The notes under the pieces were generated by a model, which ran no database searches, was not told where the DNA came from, and saw nothing but the letters and a program-made list of their open reading frames with translations. The position numbers and the translations under genes were made by a program. This document shows, in pieces, positions 1-12,113 of a stretch of DNA of 64,000 nucleotides. This DNA is from Akanthomyces muscarius (taxonomy: Eukaryota; Ascomycota; Sordariomycetes; Hypocreales; Cordycipitaceae): the NCBI RefSeq assembly GCF_028009165.1, contig NC_079242.1, forward strand, positions 5,322,821-5,386,820. The letters are read 5' to 3'. Positions within the stretch are counted from its first letter, which is position 1, and each line of letters opens with the position of its first letter.

Positions 1-2818
1 GAAGATACGCAATGACCTGCATTTGTTAGTCAACCGACATCTAGAATCCAGAGTTAGAACATTATACCTTTTTCAAGTTATCAAATACGACACGGCCGTA
101 CTGCACAGCAATCACGATCGACGAGAACGAGTCCAGCAGGATCATGTCGGCCGCCTCCATCGCAATATCCGAACCACTACCGAGGGCGATGCCGACATCA
201 GCGGCCTTGAGTGATGGCGCGTCGTTCACGCCATCACCAGTCATGGCGACGACATTGTCTTTTTGGAACTCGCGCACGATGCGCAGCTTCTGCTCTGGCG
301 TCGTGCGCGCGAAGACAATCTCCTCATACTCGGTGAGCGTTTTCCACTGGTAGTCGTTGAGCAGTGTAAGCTCGCTGCCGCTGATTACAAGGGCGCCGCG
401 CGAGCCGCTGCTACTGCGCTTTTCTTCAGAATCGGTCGAGTCGGGGGACGGCTGGGGGTTGCGTTCCAGGTAGCTGGCGCCGTCGACGTGCACGCAAGTG
501 ACGATACCAGCGTCGCGGGCGATGGCCAGCGCCGTCAGACTGAAGTCACCTGTAACCTAGAGGAGTGGTCCGTTTAGTTTATGTAGGCTGAGAATTGACC
601 GGATGGATAGCTCACCATGGCGATTCTAATACCGGCACCGCGAAGAGTAGACACGACATTGCGAATCTCGGGTCGGAGAGGATCGACAATGGCGACGAGG
701 CCGACCAAGGTTAGACTACACTTAGCAAGCTCGAGCATTTCCTCCTCATAAGCACCATCCTCAACAGCATTCTTGATCGAGTTGCTGGGAACAATCTTGC
801 GCGCGAGGAGCAGACAGCGCTTACCCTGCGACGAGTACACTTGCTTAAGGTGTTCAAACGTGGCAAGGGCGTTTTTGTCTAGTGAAGCAACACTGCCATC
901 CGGGGTGAGGTACTCAGAGCAGCGACTAATGAGCACATCGGGAGCGCCCTTGATCGTGAGAAGAATATCATTGTCTCCAAATTGAGAAGCACTGGAGGTG
1001 TGCATGGTATGCCCGAGAGCCTCCTTGCGACTGCAGGTAAATGTGCGAATCATAAACTTATTCTTACTGTTGAAAGCAAGATCAAACACCTTTTGCCAGC
1101 ATCCTCTGAAATAACCAACATTCCCATCTGAGATGGACTCAGAGAATCGCAGAATGGCGGTGTCTGTAGCGTCACCAAATACGTTGCGCTGGGCCAGGGG
1201 GATGTCTGTCTGCGAGGCGTCCAGCTCCGCGGCGTTGCAGAGAGCAGCGAGGGCACCAAGCTGTTCAAAGGCAGATTGACGCGGAGAGTCGCTCCCCTTT
1301 TCGTTGCTGCCTAGATTAATCTGAAGCTCTTCCACACTGACATTGCTGCTGCCAATGGCGCAGTCGGTAAGAGACATCTTACCCTGCGTTAGCGTGCCCG
1401 TCTTGTCTGAGCAAATGACGGAAACGGATCCGAGCGTCTCGACAGTCTTGAGGGACTTGCAAAGGACGTTATTCTTTTTCATCAGATTGGCAGTGATGGT
1501 GAGGCCAGCGGTGATGGCAATGGGGAGGCCCTCGGGGATAAAAGCAACGGCAACACTGACGCAGCTGACGATGAGGGCGCTGACGGAAATGAAGCCCGGG
1601 TGGTCCTTGCGAAGCCATGCGCTCCAGAGAATAAGGACCAAGGTAATCATGGCCAGCATGATGCCGCAGATAAAGAGCACGAAGTACAGCACTTCTCTTT
1701 CCAGCGTCGTCATCTTTGTCTTGGGTTCGTTGGTCAAGGTGGCGATGCGACCAAAGACAGTCTTGTCACCAGTCGCGACCACAATGCCGGTACTAGTACC
1801 AATGATGCAGTGCGTCCCCTGAAGGCCAATGTTGTGCGTCTCCAAGTAATTTTCATCGGTAGAATTGACGGTGCCCGGTACAGGGCGCGATTCACCCGTC
1901 AAGACAGAGCGATCAAACTTGGCATCGGACGAGGCTTGGATGAAGCGCATATCAGCTGGGAGTTTGTTGCCAGCCTTAATGAGGACAACATCACCAGGCA
2001 CTAGCTCCTCAGCTGGCACATGGACGAAATTCCCGTCGCGCATCACCTGCGACTGCTCAGGCAGCATATCCTTGATGGATGCCATGACACGGGACGTGGA
2101 CCAGTCCTGGAACATATTGAAGCTAGCTTGGAGGAAGAAGACGGCCAGAAGAACAATTGCGAGTGCAAGATTGGCGAGCGCTGGGTTCGGCTCGCCGAGG
2201 GGCTTCCAAGAGACGAAGACGAGGATGCTACCAACGAGCAGGATGCCACCGAAGCCCTTGAAGAAGTACCCAAGGACGGTGAGTGTCCGATTCGTTTTCG
2301 GCGGGGAGGGAGCGTTCCGACCGTATTCAAGCTGGCGACGCTTGACCTGGTCCTCCGACAGGCCATCCAGGGGAGAGCTGGTGAGGCGCGAGGAGACTTC
2401 ATCGGCGGCAATGGTGTGCCATTCCAAGTCACCAAGGTCTAGTATGTGTAAGCTATAGGTCCAAACAGCGTGTGCAATATTGGTGTTCGTGTCTACCTTT
2501 GGCAGTGGCATCGGCCGCGCGAATAGCTTCTGCACGCTCCTTGCCTCTTGACTCTTCAATGCCGAACGAGCTTTTGGGGGGAGTCAGATAGCTTCTAAAG
2601 TAAACAGAGAACGGCTTCACCTACACAGTGCGGTAGTGAATAGGAAGAGTCACGGCCGGATCGACCTGGGCTCGTGAAATGCTGCGAATGGCCATTGAGT
2701 CGGTGGAATTGGCGCGGCTCAGGCGAGGGCGAGAGCGCGTCCGCTGATGACCTTGCTCCTCGTCATGCCAGCGGATGCGTTCTGCGCCGACGGCTTCTAC
2801 AGGCTTATTGGAAGCCAT
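1..2818 (-). CDS. P-type cation ATPase (type II, Na+/K+-ATPase alpha-like), 3' end cut off
   Basis: ATP-driven cation pump of the plasma or internal membranes. Spliced exons read 2818..2625, 2570..2497, 2438..616, 556..68 and 16..1; the introns are 54, 58, 59 and 51 nt with GT-AG ends and the phases agree. About 865 residues are visible. The TGES actuator motif is near residue 270, PEGLP of membrane helix 4 near 391, and the phosphorylation motif DKTGTLT near 434. The nucleotide-binding region follows, then MVTGD across an intron and TGDGVNDAP. The rest of the C-terminal membrane domain lies beyond base 1. The start at 2818 is chosen because it is followed by a Ser/Arg-rich leader and a YRTV segment as I recall from fungal relatives. 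The ion cannot be settled from sequence; the motifs fit the fungal Na,K-ATPase-like class better than SERCA or H+ pumps. Confidence 0.93.
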
Positions 2819-2868
2819 GAAACGTCAGCTGGGAGGAATAAAGACAGAGAAAAGTGTACCGAAGAGGA

Positions 2869-2976
2869 AAAATGGAACGAAGAGGACAAATGGAACGAAG
2901 AGGACAAATGGAACGAAGAGGACAAATGGAACGAAGAGGACAAATGGAACGAAGAGGACAAATGGAACGAAGAGGG
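2869..2976. repeat. 18-bp minisatellite upstream of the ATPase
   Basis: Six tandem copies of AAATGGAACGAAGAGGAC with almost no divergence; the last copy ends GGGG. It lies about 50-160 bp before the ATPase start codon. On the ATPase strand the tract is pyrimidine-rich (CT/TTC), as many fungal core promoters are. It can be translated in several frames, but I see no gene that uses it. Confidence 0.9.
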
Positions 2977-2989
2977 GCAGTGCTTTAGA

Positions 2990-4824
2990 GCAACGAGATT
3001 GGAATGGCTTGGGGATAGTACAAACCGAGATCAATACTACTCTAACGTGGTGTGCGAGAGATCAAGGCTTTATATTCTACAGCGATAAACAACAGGAGGA
3101 TTTGCCTGGGCTTGAATTGAACGGGCCTTTTGCCTCATTCAAACCCAGCAGAGCAGAAAGCTAGCTAAGATGGGACAGGCCGAGGGCGCAGTAGCCTGTT
3201 GCCTTGACCAAGATGACCTTTTGGGGAGTCAGATGAGCCTAAATCAATTGACGAACTAAACGAGGCGGTGGTAAAATTATGGATGGACATGTGGGCGTGC
3301 GCAAGCGACCGTTCACGGTATGGGGTGCTCAATAACACGCGAGGTTGGTGAGGCAAGCTTGTATCCGCTTCACACCCAGAAGCTAAGAATTGCGACAAGA
3401 GAGGAGAAAAAAGAAGAAAACAATAAATGGCATGAAGACTTGACGGAAATTGCCTCATCCCACAGCCTCGCGAGATGTTGGAACCCTGTGGAGTAGGAGT
3501 AACATAAGTTTGCCGAAGGATAGGTGACACGGTCCAAGAAAAGGCCATCCGAGGGAAGAAAGGCGGAGTGTGCCGATCGGCAAGTGGAGGGGGGGTAGTT
3601 AGGCATTCGTGTTGCGGGATAACAAAGTCGAAGTATTGCGGACGAAGCTGGTGCGTGGACTGGGTATGAGCGATATACCACCAAGAGACAGGGCTGATGT
3701 CGGGGCAAGACAAGATTTTTAGCGCCGCCTCAGTGTGGCCATGCCATCCTATTTTAGAAAGTCTGACGGAAAAATTGGCAGCGCTGTTTTGCTCTCCTTC
3801 ATGCATGCCAAAATATCACTCGATGGTCCATAGCGCTCTGGATCGACGGGGTGGACAGAAGAAGCCATCGAGAGCCACATGGCGACGTCAGCGGCCCCCC
3901 GAGGCAGGCTACTAGCGTTGCTTTCCCGCTGTTGTTGGGTCGGCCTGTCTTCCGGCCGATGAACAACGGGGAGGGGTTCAATTTCCCGCATGTGTCTAGT
4001 GAAATATGTAGGCTGCCGTAGGTTGGCTGGAGTGGGGATGAGAACTAGCATTGGGGTGCGCGCCTTTTGCGGAAGGGTGTAAATGAACTTCGGAATGGTG
4101 TACTACACATCGAATTTTGCATTCTGGTGGTAAAAATGACTAAGATAGCAAATGTAACGGTAACTCTACAGCTTTGCAGCAGGTCAAATAGCAAGTAGAC
4201 TGCATCTCTATTTTCCTTGACCTTTGACCCTCTCCAACATGGCTTTGACAGAAAGCTGGAACAATATCAGGGTGGCGTCCACAATCCAGCGGCTTGTTAT
4301 GTCGACGCTTCTCTCAACCGTTTTTACGACGGGGGGGGGGAGGGGGGGTCAAAAACAAGTACTAAGTGACCCTCCAACTTGATCCTTTTTTATAGCGCGG
4401 TGCCCGCGGACCGCGCCAACATCGACAGAGCTCTTTTCCCTGAGGAGTGAGCTAGTTACTGGTAGCATACACTTACAAGCCCCCAGAGGCCTCCTCCTAA
4501 AACTGGAGATCAGTTTTAGTGGCTCCCTGGCGAGGCGGCTGTAAAATGGTTCGAGGCGCTGGACGAGTGCCACGTACCGCTACAATTCGTCCGACCATTA
4601 CGGTGTACTAGGGATGACCTCCCTCTCTTCCCACTGGCCCGCTCCCGCGTGCTTGAGACTTGCAACAAAACTTGGAAGTGCTGCTATTGCACCCATAAGC
4701 CTGGAGGAAACGGCACCTGGAAAATTGGCTATATAAAAACATGTACTCTACTAGAAATTAAAGTCACAAATGTGGTCAAGGTCATGCATGTATGCAAAAT
4801 AGAGCGGCTCCGCCATTGCATTCT
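2990..4824. other. Intergenic region, no gene recognised
   Basis: Contains the upstream region of the ATPase and the downstream region of the regulator at 4825. Open frames of 100-213 codons occur on the minus strand (for example around 3165-3806) but show no domain, signal peptide or splice structure that I trust. A G-run interrupted by one A lies at about 4330-4348. Confidence 0.6.
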
Positions 4825-6973
4825 TCACTTGCCGCTTTGGACTACCTCAGGTAACATCCAGTCGAAAGTTCCCAACAAGTCATACCCAAAACCATTCATG
4901 TTAATTTCCATCTCTGCTCCCCAATCCATGGTGTCCACTGCAGGTTCCAGCGAGTTGGACGAAAAATTTAGCGTCTCGTCCAGTACGCGCTGAATAACCC
5001 TCCGCACGCAAGAACTCAATTCCCTATTCGGTGTCAAAGGCTTTATCCAATCGAGAAATCCGCTAAGAAGACATAACATCTGGATCACCTCGGATCGAGA
5101 GGTGGAAGAAGCCAGCACTGCATTATCGGTGCACGGTCGCAATAAATCTAAGCAGAGGATGCCAGCTGCAGGCGCAGCATATCCCATGACAATCCACTCA
5201 AAGTCATAAAGACCAATCACCTTGTCCTTGTGCGTCCAGAAAAAAAGGGTTGTTGATACCATCTTGACACTGACCTGGAGAAGTTCGGGGCTTAAGGAGG
5301 TATTGCCAACTCGACAGAGCAGGCGCTCGATCAAAAAAAGATTCTGCAAATGCTCGAGCTCAATGAGAAGCTTTGCATATAGTGTCGGGCCGGATAACCT
5401 TCGATCTTCTATATCTTCAGGCTTGAATGCTATAAATCTTGGGAATTCCGCGATGATGTTTTCTTGCTTCATGCGGAGGTCACTGTGAGGCCCCGATCAG
5501 CCTGCTGTCTGTGTCACACAGTCATAGAGCATGACTTACAGGAGGTCGTTTCTGCCTATATTCCCCTCAGCCTGCAGATTATAACCTAATATCGAGTCTC
5601 TGATGAAACCCATGTGAGCTCGGGCACGAAGTAGCGTGCTAGAATAAATTTTGCCCAGGGTATTCCAGCCCTGCTCGTCCACAATGTCGTCGCGCCAAGG
5701 TATTACCCCCATCAATACCTCGTCTGATACGTCAAGTGGCAGAAGCGTAGAGACAAACCGTTGGGAGAGCATGGGTGGTCGGCCTGCATATGTCGACACT
5801 ACCTTGTCGCCGTGATACACTTTGCCAAATAAGCGCCGCTTGATCTGGGTGCAAATTCCCGTATCGTGCATGTCGCCCTTTATCGCATGAAACCCAAGGT
5901 ACGTTAACATGCTCACGGTTTCGCCATGGAGTCTGGAGTGTTGAAGACCTAAGAAGTAGTGGGCCATTAGACTTATCTTGCCAACAACCTTAGGTTCCAG
6001 TCGCGCGATGAGACTCACTTTCATCTCCCGAAATGATTGATTCCAGGCACTCTTGTGCATATAACAGGTAAAGTAGTAGCGTGTTCGCACTTGCTGTGCT
6101 TCTCGTAATCTCTATGGCGTCCCACGCACAATCTCGATATCTCAAGACATAGTCGGCGAAGTTCGGAATCCATCGTTGAGGAGGCCCTGGGCTCTGTCCA
6201 AATTCAGTGATGCCAAAGGACCAGTGACTGAATAATATGCCCAGCCCCTCCCACCTCATATTAGCCCCAGAGAAGCTTTGAAGCCAGTCTTTTGGGTCGA
6301 CATAATCCTCCCGTAGCGGCCGAGAGCTATTTTCCGATATTTTCGTCGCAAGCCGGACAAGCGATTCAGTGGAGCGCTCCCCGTCTAGGACTTTGCCAAA
6401 TGTGTCCCATAGAGAATCGTGTAACTGAATCGTGGCGAGCCTACACCATCCATCGTTTGGATTAATATGCGCCTTTGAGAAATCGTAGGCTAGGGCTCTT
6501 GGCGGTATCGCGCGAAGGATCCTCAATGCTGCCTCATAAGTTCTCGCGTTGCACATGATGGGTGACTGCGACGCTTTCGGATTCGAGGTGCTGGATTCGT
6601 CAAAAAAACTATCTAACCCAGACCCAGGCGGTATATTTGACTGTGCTTCGTGTATTGCATGCTTGTAACTCGTGGCGCCGAGGTACCCGTCGTGCACTGG
6701 TGCCATCAGCGGCGTCGAGGCCAGACCACCTCGCTGCGCAGTGACTTGCGCAGGTGCTGTCCTTGAAAGATAAGACTTGCGTCGGCCGTAGTTTAAAGCG
6801 TTGGAGTAGAGACAGCTATTCGGACTATTTCCAGATTTGCAGCGCGAGCAGACTGGCATCCTGTGGTCGCAAGCTACCTTCCGCACACGACAAGGCTCGC
6901 AAGCCTGCGGACGACCATTGCGACGACGTGGCGCAGTGCCCGTGCTCGCTGTCAAATCCGAGTGCGCGGACAT
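4825..6973 (-). CDS. Zn(II)2Cys6 fungal transcription factor
   Basis: Predicted nuclear DNA-binding regulator of 673 residues from three exons: 6973..6019, 5948..5540 and 5482..4825. The introns are 70 and 57 nt, with GTGAGT and GTAAGT donors, and the phases fit. The N-terminal binuclear zinc cluster reads C-x2-C-x6-C-x6-C-x2-C-x8-C at about residues 24-51, starting ACEPCRVRK. A long regulatory region follows with no motif I can name. It lies just downstream of, and on the same strand as, the MFS transporter at 7291, with 317 bp between them, so it may regulate that gene. That is inference from position only. No lesion is seen. Confidence 0.85.
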
Positions 6974-7290
6974 ACTCTCAAAAATGACGTCGGCTCAAAA
7001 AAAGTTGAAACTTCGATTTTTTTTTCTTGTGAGTAGAAGAAGCCACATGGGCCGTGAAGCTTGAGCGGCGAGCCGCTACTATGGACCGGCGCTCGGCGCT
7101 CGGCTTCTAGTACGGCGTTCTGGAGCCTGAAAGCCCCGGACCGCACAGTGTTAGATAATCTCGAGACATCACCGTACTGAATGCACTCGACTGACCGCAA
7201 TTTTTCCATGGAGTTATGCCAATGTTGTAAGGTATTAATAAGAGAGTCATTACGTAGTGTCAAATTTTGTATAACGAGACGGGCGAGTAG

Positions 7291-8862
7291 CTAAATGTGT
7301 TCTTTTTTCTCGTTCCTCTCGCGCTTTTGCCTCCACCTGAGACCATTCATTAAGACAGCCGTTAAAGGTATACAACAAATAAAGTAGGCGCTGCCGATGG
7401 CTGCAAACGCTGGCCCAGCCCCGATCGAATTGATGAGAGGTACAGTAGCAGCTGTAGCGCCAGCACCAATAAGACATTTTGCAATGTTGCTGGCCGCCAT
7501 AGTCGTACCAGCTTGTCCTTGATTAGTGTCGACGAGAACAAGGTTTATGCAGTTATTACTGCTAGCCATTCCCATACCGACAAAGAAGTTCAGCACACAG
7601 ATGACGGCAATGTGGGATCTTGTGTGCATCGCCCATCCCCACCCCATCGTGCATGCACCAGCCAAGATTGTCATCGGAATTCCAATTTCCAGTCGCGTAC
7701 GTTCTATCGGAAATTTGGAAATATCGATTTGACGATTGTGTTCGAACTGTAGTCCAGCGCCTGCACAGTGACGTCTGTAATTCCAGCCGAATAGTCGGCC
7801 AGAGACGAGAGCCACTAAAACAACGCCACCGGCGAGCGGAAGATACATGAGTCCAATTCTCGTTTCGGACATGCTGTATGAGTCGCGAAGCAAAAAGGGC
7901 ATGCCGGCAGGCACACAATAGAAGGTAATGTAACTGAGGCCGTTGCTCCACAACAGAATTCCAGACTCCTTCTTGAACAAGAGTACGACAACTTTGCGGA
8001 TATTGGAGAAAACAGTTTTTTCTGGTGCTGATCTGTGTTGATGGGATGGCTTGTCGTCGGGTGTAGCATATGTGATGTCGTGTTTGGACCGATGAAGCTG
8101 GAAGAGTTGCCAAGGAGTTTGGTAAAGCTTTGGGGGCATTATGGACCCGTCCTGGACAAGTTTGCGGCAAGTCTCAGGCAGGAAACCAATTGTACCAACA
8201 GCCATAACAACAGCGTATATTGTCAAAAACCAGAATATTGATCTCCAGCCGAGATATTGTGTCAAGACGCCGCCAAGGGTCGGTCCGACGGACGGTCCCA
8301 AGGCTTGTGGGATCAAGGTAAATGCAAAGTATTGTCCTCTCTCTGCAGATGTGATTATATCGGCAATCACTGCACTGCAAAGGACCATGGTGCTGCTAGA
8401 CCCTACGGACTGTAAAGAACGCAGAACCATGGCCCCGGCAAAATTTGGAACAAGTGCTAGCCCGACGGTAGCTGCAATGTATATAACGAAACAAAATGCA
8501 TATGCCGGTCTTCGGCCTCTTGTATCAGCGACAGAGGTGACGAACATCGGCGATATTCCTTGGAAAATCATATATGTTGTGATAGTGAGTGTAATGTCCT
8601 CGTCTGTAACGTCCAGCTCTCTTGCCATGGGGCTCATAGCGGGCAAATATATTTGCGCAGAGACTGTGGATATGAAAGCGGTCAGCGTCGCTAACAGAAC
8701 GATAGTCGTTTTCTTGTGCGAAGAGTAGACACAGTATGGTGCTTTGAAGATCTTCTCACTCGAATCCGACATTACCGCTTCTTCTTCTGCAGCAGCAGAC
8801 TCTCTCGCCACCGAGCTCGTGGTAGAGACGGATTGCTGCCGCGTTTCTATCACAGTCTTCAT
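7291..8862 (-). CDS. MFS multidrug transporter, DHA1 (12-TM) type
   Basis: Single-exon gene for a 523-residue integral membrane protein. After a hydrophilic leader of about 50 residues there are regularly spaced hydrophobic segments. The loop after TM2 carries the MFS signature as ADTRGRRPAY, and the motif-C-like region reads GPSVGPTLGG. A central hydrophilic loop of roughly 60 residues (about 235-295) splits the protein into two halves. Length and layout fit the proton antiporters that export drugs or small molecules, such as the Qdr/Dtr group. The substrate is unknown. The gene belongs to no visible biosynthetic cluster, and its nearest neighbour is the Zn2Cys6 regulator downstream. Confidence 0.9.
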   Translation of the reverse strand: MKTVIETRQQSVSTTSSVARESAAAEEEAVMSDSSEKIFKAPYCVYSSHKKTTIVLLATLTAFISTVSAQIYLPAMSPMARELDVTDEDITLTITTYMIFQGISPMFVTSVADTRGRRPAYAFCFVIYIAATVGLALVPNFAGAMVLRSLQSVGSSSTMVLCSAVIADIITSAERGQYFAFTLIPQALGPSVGPTLGGVLTQYLGWRSIFWFLTIYAVVMAVGTIGFLPETCRKLVQDGSIMPPKLYQTPWQLFQLHRSKHDITYATPDDKPSHQHRSAPEKTVFSNIRKVVVLLFKKESGILLWSNGLSYITFYCVPAGMPFLLRDSYSMSETRIGLMYLPLAGGVVLVALVSGRLFGWNYRRHCAGAGLQFEHNRQIDISKFPIERTRLEIGIPMTILAGACTMGWGWAMHTRSHIAVICVLNFFVGMGMASSNNCINLVLVDTNQGQAGTTMAASNIAKCLIGAGATAATVPLINSIGAGPAFAAIGSAYFICCIPLTAVLMNGLRWRQKRERNEKKEHI

Positions 8863-11800
8863 TATGACGGCGAGATCTTATAACCAAAATGCAATGGATT
8901 GTGACAAAGAGGTCAATGCGATGGATGTAAACAGAATCGGCTAGGGGCGACAAGTTTAGTTGAGGATTAGAGTGTCTCTATATTGGACGGACGGGAGCTA
9001 GATATGTACCCGAGGCGCTCGGTTTAAGGGTACAAATAAGTCTACCACTCGCACGGATCTGTGGACCTGTTCGAACACGATGCACCATTCATCCCCTTGA
9101 GGATTGCGCACGTTTATCAGCTTACGACTCGATCATGCGATACGGGCAGCCAGCGTTGCAGCCGTCCGCAGTTCAAAGTTTTGGTGAAAATAGTGGGACT
9201 GCGTTGAGGATTTATGCCAAGGAGAACTCAATCTTGGGACCAATCAGTGGTTTCGGCTTGCGTGTCAAAAGTTCCGATGTGGCTTCGCGCTATATCGGCG
9301 AAGATCTGGTGGCTTCTTATCTCCTGTACCGACACACAATTGGAGGAACGGCCGAAAAAAGCACCACAAGCCCCAGCAGAGTTGCAACATACCACGGGGT
9401 CCACCGTCGCAGACTATCAGTGTTCTTGGTAGTATGTCGCAATATTTTCAGATTGCTCACCAGTGTTTTAGGCAGGTCGCATCAGAGATAAGCTTAGGCT
9501 TACGAATGCGCTTGAAACAAGGTTAGATACTACAACCTCCGCCATCAACAGTGAATGTTCAATTCACCGACAGCGTCAACCGAAGCATGGCGGCGTGGAT
9601 CGTGGTGGAGGTTTGCTGTGGAAAAATCTCAAGATAGCTACACAAATGTCAAAGCGCAGAGGGGCGGTGTTTTCGCCAAGTCTACTTTGGCAGTGGCTCT
9701 CGCTCAGCTCCACTACGGCTGCAAGGCAACTGATTCAAGATAGGTTATCAAACATATGTCTCCTACATCCGAATCCTGGCTCCAAGAAAATTCCAAGTTT
9801 TGTAATTGGCCGCCATGCTTTTATGTAATTGGTAGCTCTCCTTGATCCGACGTCTCCGACGGCTGATTTTGGGGCTACCGAGTCAGCACCGCTGCTGTGT
9901 GCCCGACGACTGCTTTGTACGATTCATAGCAATGCAGCGCACAAATGATTAATCCACTTTAGGCTGCAGAAAGTTTGACCACGAGTTATGCTCTCGTTTT
10001 GTGGTTGGCGGCTTAAAGGCGGTTGAGACGTGGCTGCTCGTCGCTCCGGGGGCTGGTAGAGACTGCGTCAAATAATTTGGCAATCACAATACTACCACGA
10101 CAGCGGTGTTTATTTCACGTTCTAGCATGTGAACGAAACGCAATCTCAAGTGTTTGTTATATTAATAGAAGTATCATACTCTGCAAGACCATGTCCCATC
10201 AAGATAGTCGTGGCTGGTAAGAGGCCTTGGAAGCTAGGCTATGTTCTCGATGGATTCCTAGCTTGGCTCTCTATCCTTTGACGACGGCGAAGTCAAGAGC
10301 CGATTGAGCAACAATTTCGGGAACACCCTTTTATCTTCCTCTCAATATCGCGAATATTGACTCTGCAGTAAGCATCCACTTGTGATTGACAGGAGCGAGA
10401 GGCTGGAGGATTAAACAAATGTTAATTAGTGTGCCTCGAACTAGAAGAAATAGCGAGCCATCGCCAGATATGTCCAAGATCTTTCCTCACAAATATTCAA
10501 CAGATTTAGATTCTTGCTGACTTTTATCTGCAATACCTGTAATTCTGCCAATTGGTCACCTGCTCACAATGAAGTTCTGCATGTTCGCAATCGCTGACTT
10601 GGTCACTCTTGCTAGTGTAGTTCCGCCGCCGCCTAATCTTGCTACAGGGTCCTCCAAGTCTTCTATGAACAGGACGTGAGGCTCATGAGGTTATATAGGC
10701 GTCAAGTCGACCAACAACTTCCCAGTATTCAGGTCGCCCGCCAGATTACCAACGAGAATGGTCGCCGTAACTTCCTCGCCGTTCAAGCCCGCTGTGCGAG
10801 CTGTGAGGCGCCGTGGCTTTAACCACGTGCAATACAAGGGTCAAAGCCAGCTAAAAGATTGAACGCTTAGAGTTCGACTAGATGGCTGGTTAAATTGACT
10901 TTCTTTTGTTTTCTATAAGCCGGACCGGTTCCCTACTCGCAGAGCGGAAAGCCATAACGAAGCTGCATGATGAAAAAATAAAGTTCGATAAAACATAAAT
11001 CTAATTGATTTCATTGGCACACTGAATTTCCGCCCGGTTGTGTTGTCCTGTACATCTCCGACGGTGACGAAACTAATTCTGGGGATGACTCCCGTTCGAC
11101 AGATCTCCACCACTATGACGCGATGTCTATCACAGACGTATTTGCCGCTTATGCACCTCTTCTCCTTCGAGCATTCGTCTTTGAGCTTAGTTTCGGCCCA
11201 GGCGACCTCCTCTAGGACGATGTTCTCATCAATGAGAAAATAGATTGCCGAGTGTTTGGTCAAAGAGTCGCGGGATTTGAGGGGTAGCGTCGAGAGCCCA
11301 GACCGAAGTGAGCTTTGCAATGCCGCAGCCGCTCTACGCCGAGTTTGTGGGTGACGAAAAGCTTTAGCGATGATGTTGAGCGATTATAGAGCGATGGCAT
11401 GTACCCTACTTTGGCTGGCACACAACTTTTTCGTTTTGGGCCACTGTTTCCGTCGTTCTGCCGAGACTCGACTCGATAATGCTCAAAGCTCGGATGGATT
11501 CGGGCTCGAAGGTGTCCCAGCACGTCTCATCGCAGGCCTTGTCGAAGCTTTTAAAAGTGACTTGAAGGAGAACTTGAAGCAGAGTTCGGTGCGTTTCCAG
11601 AACGGTGACATGAATTGGAACGGCCGAAAGCGTCGAATGCGGCACAGCTTCGAGTCGTGCTTTCCATATGTTAAATTACGCGCACAGCGTTGTGAAACCA
11701 TAGCGAGCAGTGCCTTTACTTATTTTTCTCTATTGAAAACTGATGAAGACAGCCCAGGTACTAATCCATATTATTTCAGCCTCGAGGCAGGCTGCCACTG

Positions 11801-12113
11801 AAGATATGACTGACCACTGTTGCAGCCACGTAACAGCTTTCAGCCCAAGTCTCGGCTAATTTCCTTCCGCCGCGTTGTGACTGAGACGCTTGAAAACTGG
11901 TAACTCTGAGAAAAAAGTAAAGCGCCTGCGTCGCGATCTCTCCTATTCCAGGAGCTTGAACACATTCCCAAAATTTCCAGTATCGACTGCATGCGTCGCC
12001 TAGGATTAATCTCATACATGTCTAGCAAATTCGACTGCTTGCCGTAATGTCATGAGGTAACGATTTTATTGAACAGGACATCTGCAACTGAAGATAATTG
12101 CCCAGGTATGTTC
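8863..12113. other. 3.2-kb intergenic region with possible gene remnants
   Basis: Upstream region of the MFS gene (about 8863-9130), then sequence without a coherent gene. Two places look faintly coding. One is the frameshifted small secreted-protein-like segment at 10569-10822, listed separately. The other is the minus strand between about 10913 and 11650, where open frames of 79-135 codons with several cysteines could be exons of a decayed gene; I could not join them convincingly. Nothing else is supported. Confidence 0.45.
10569..10822 (+). pseudogene. Frameshifted small secreted-protein-like gene
   Basis: An ATG at 10569 opens a hydrophobic signal-like start (MKFCMFAIADLVTLAS) that ends in that frame after 36 codons. 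One base out of frame, a coding-looking stretch continues to the TAA ending at 10822. It contains YRRQVDQQLPS and ITNENGRRNF and ends near CASCEAPWL. Together the two would give a secreted protein of about 80 residues with one frame shift at roughly 10630-10640. No intron with acceptable length and phase repairs it. The family is not recognised. A sequencing error, or a short intron I did not accept, are alternatives. Confidence 0.4.

Noticed and set aside
3165..3806. 213-codon open frame on the minus strand
   Set aside because: No domain, signal peptide or splice support; overlapping frames of similar size on the same stretch suggest chance.
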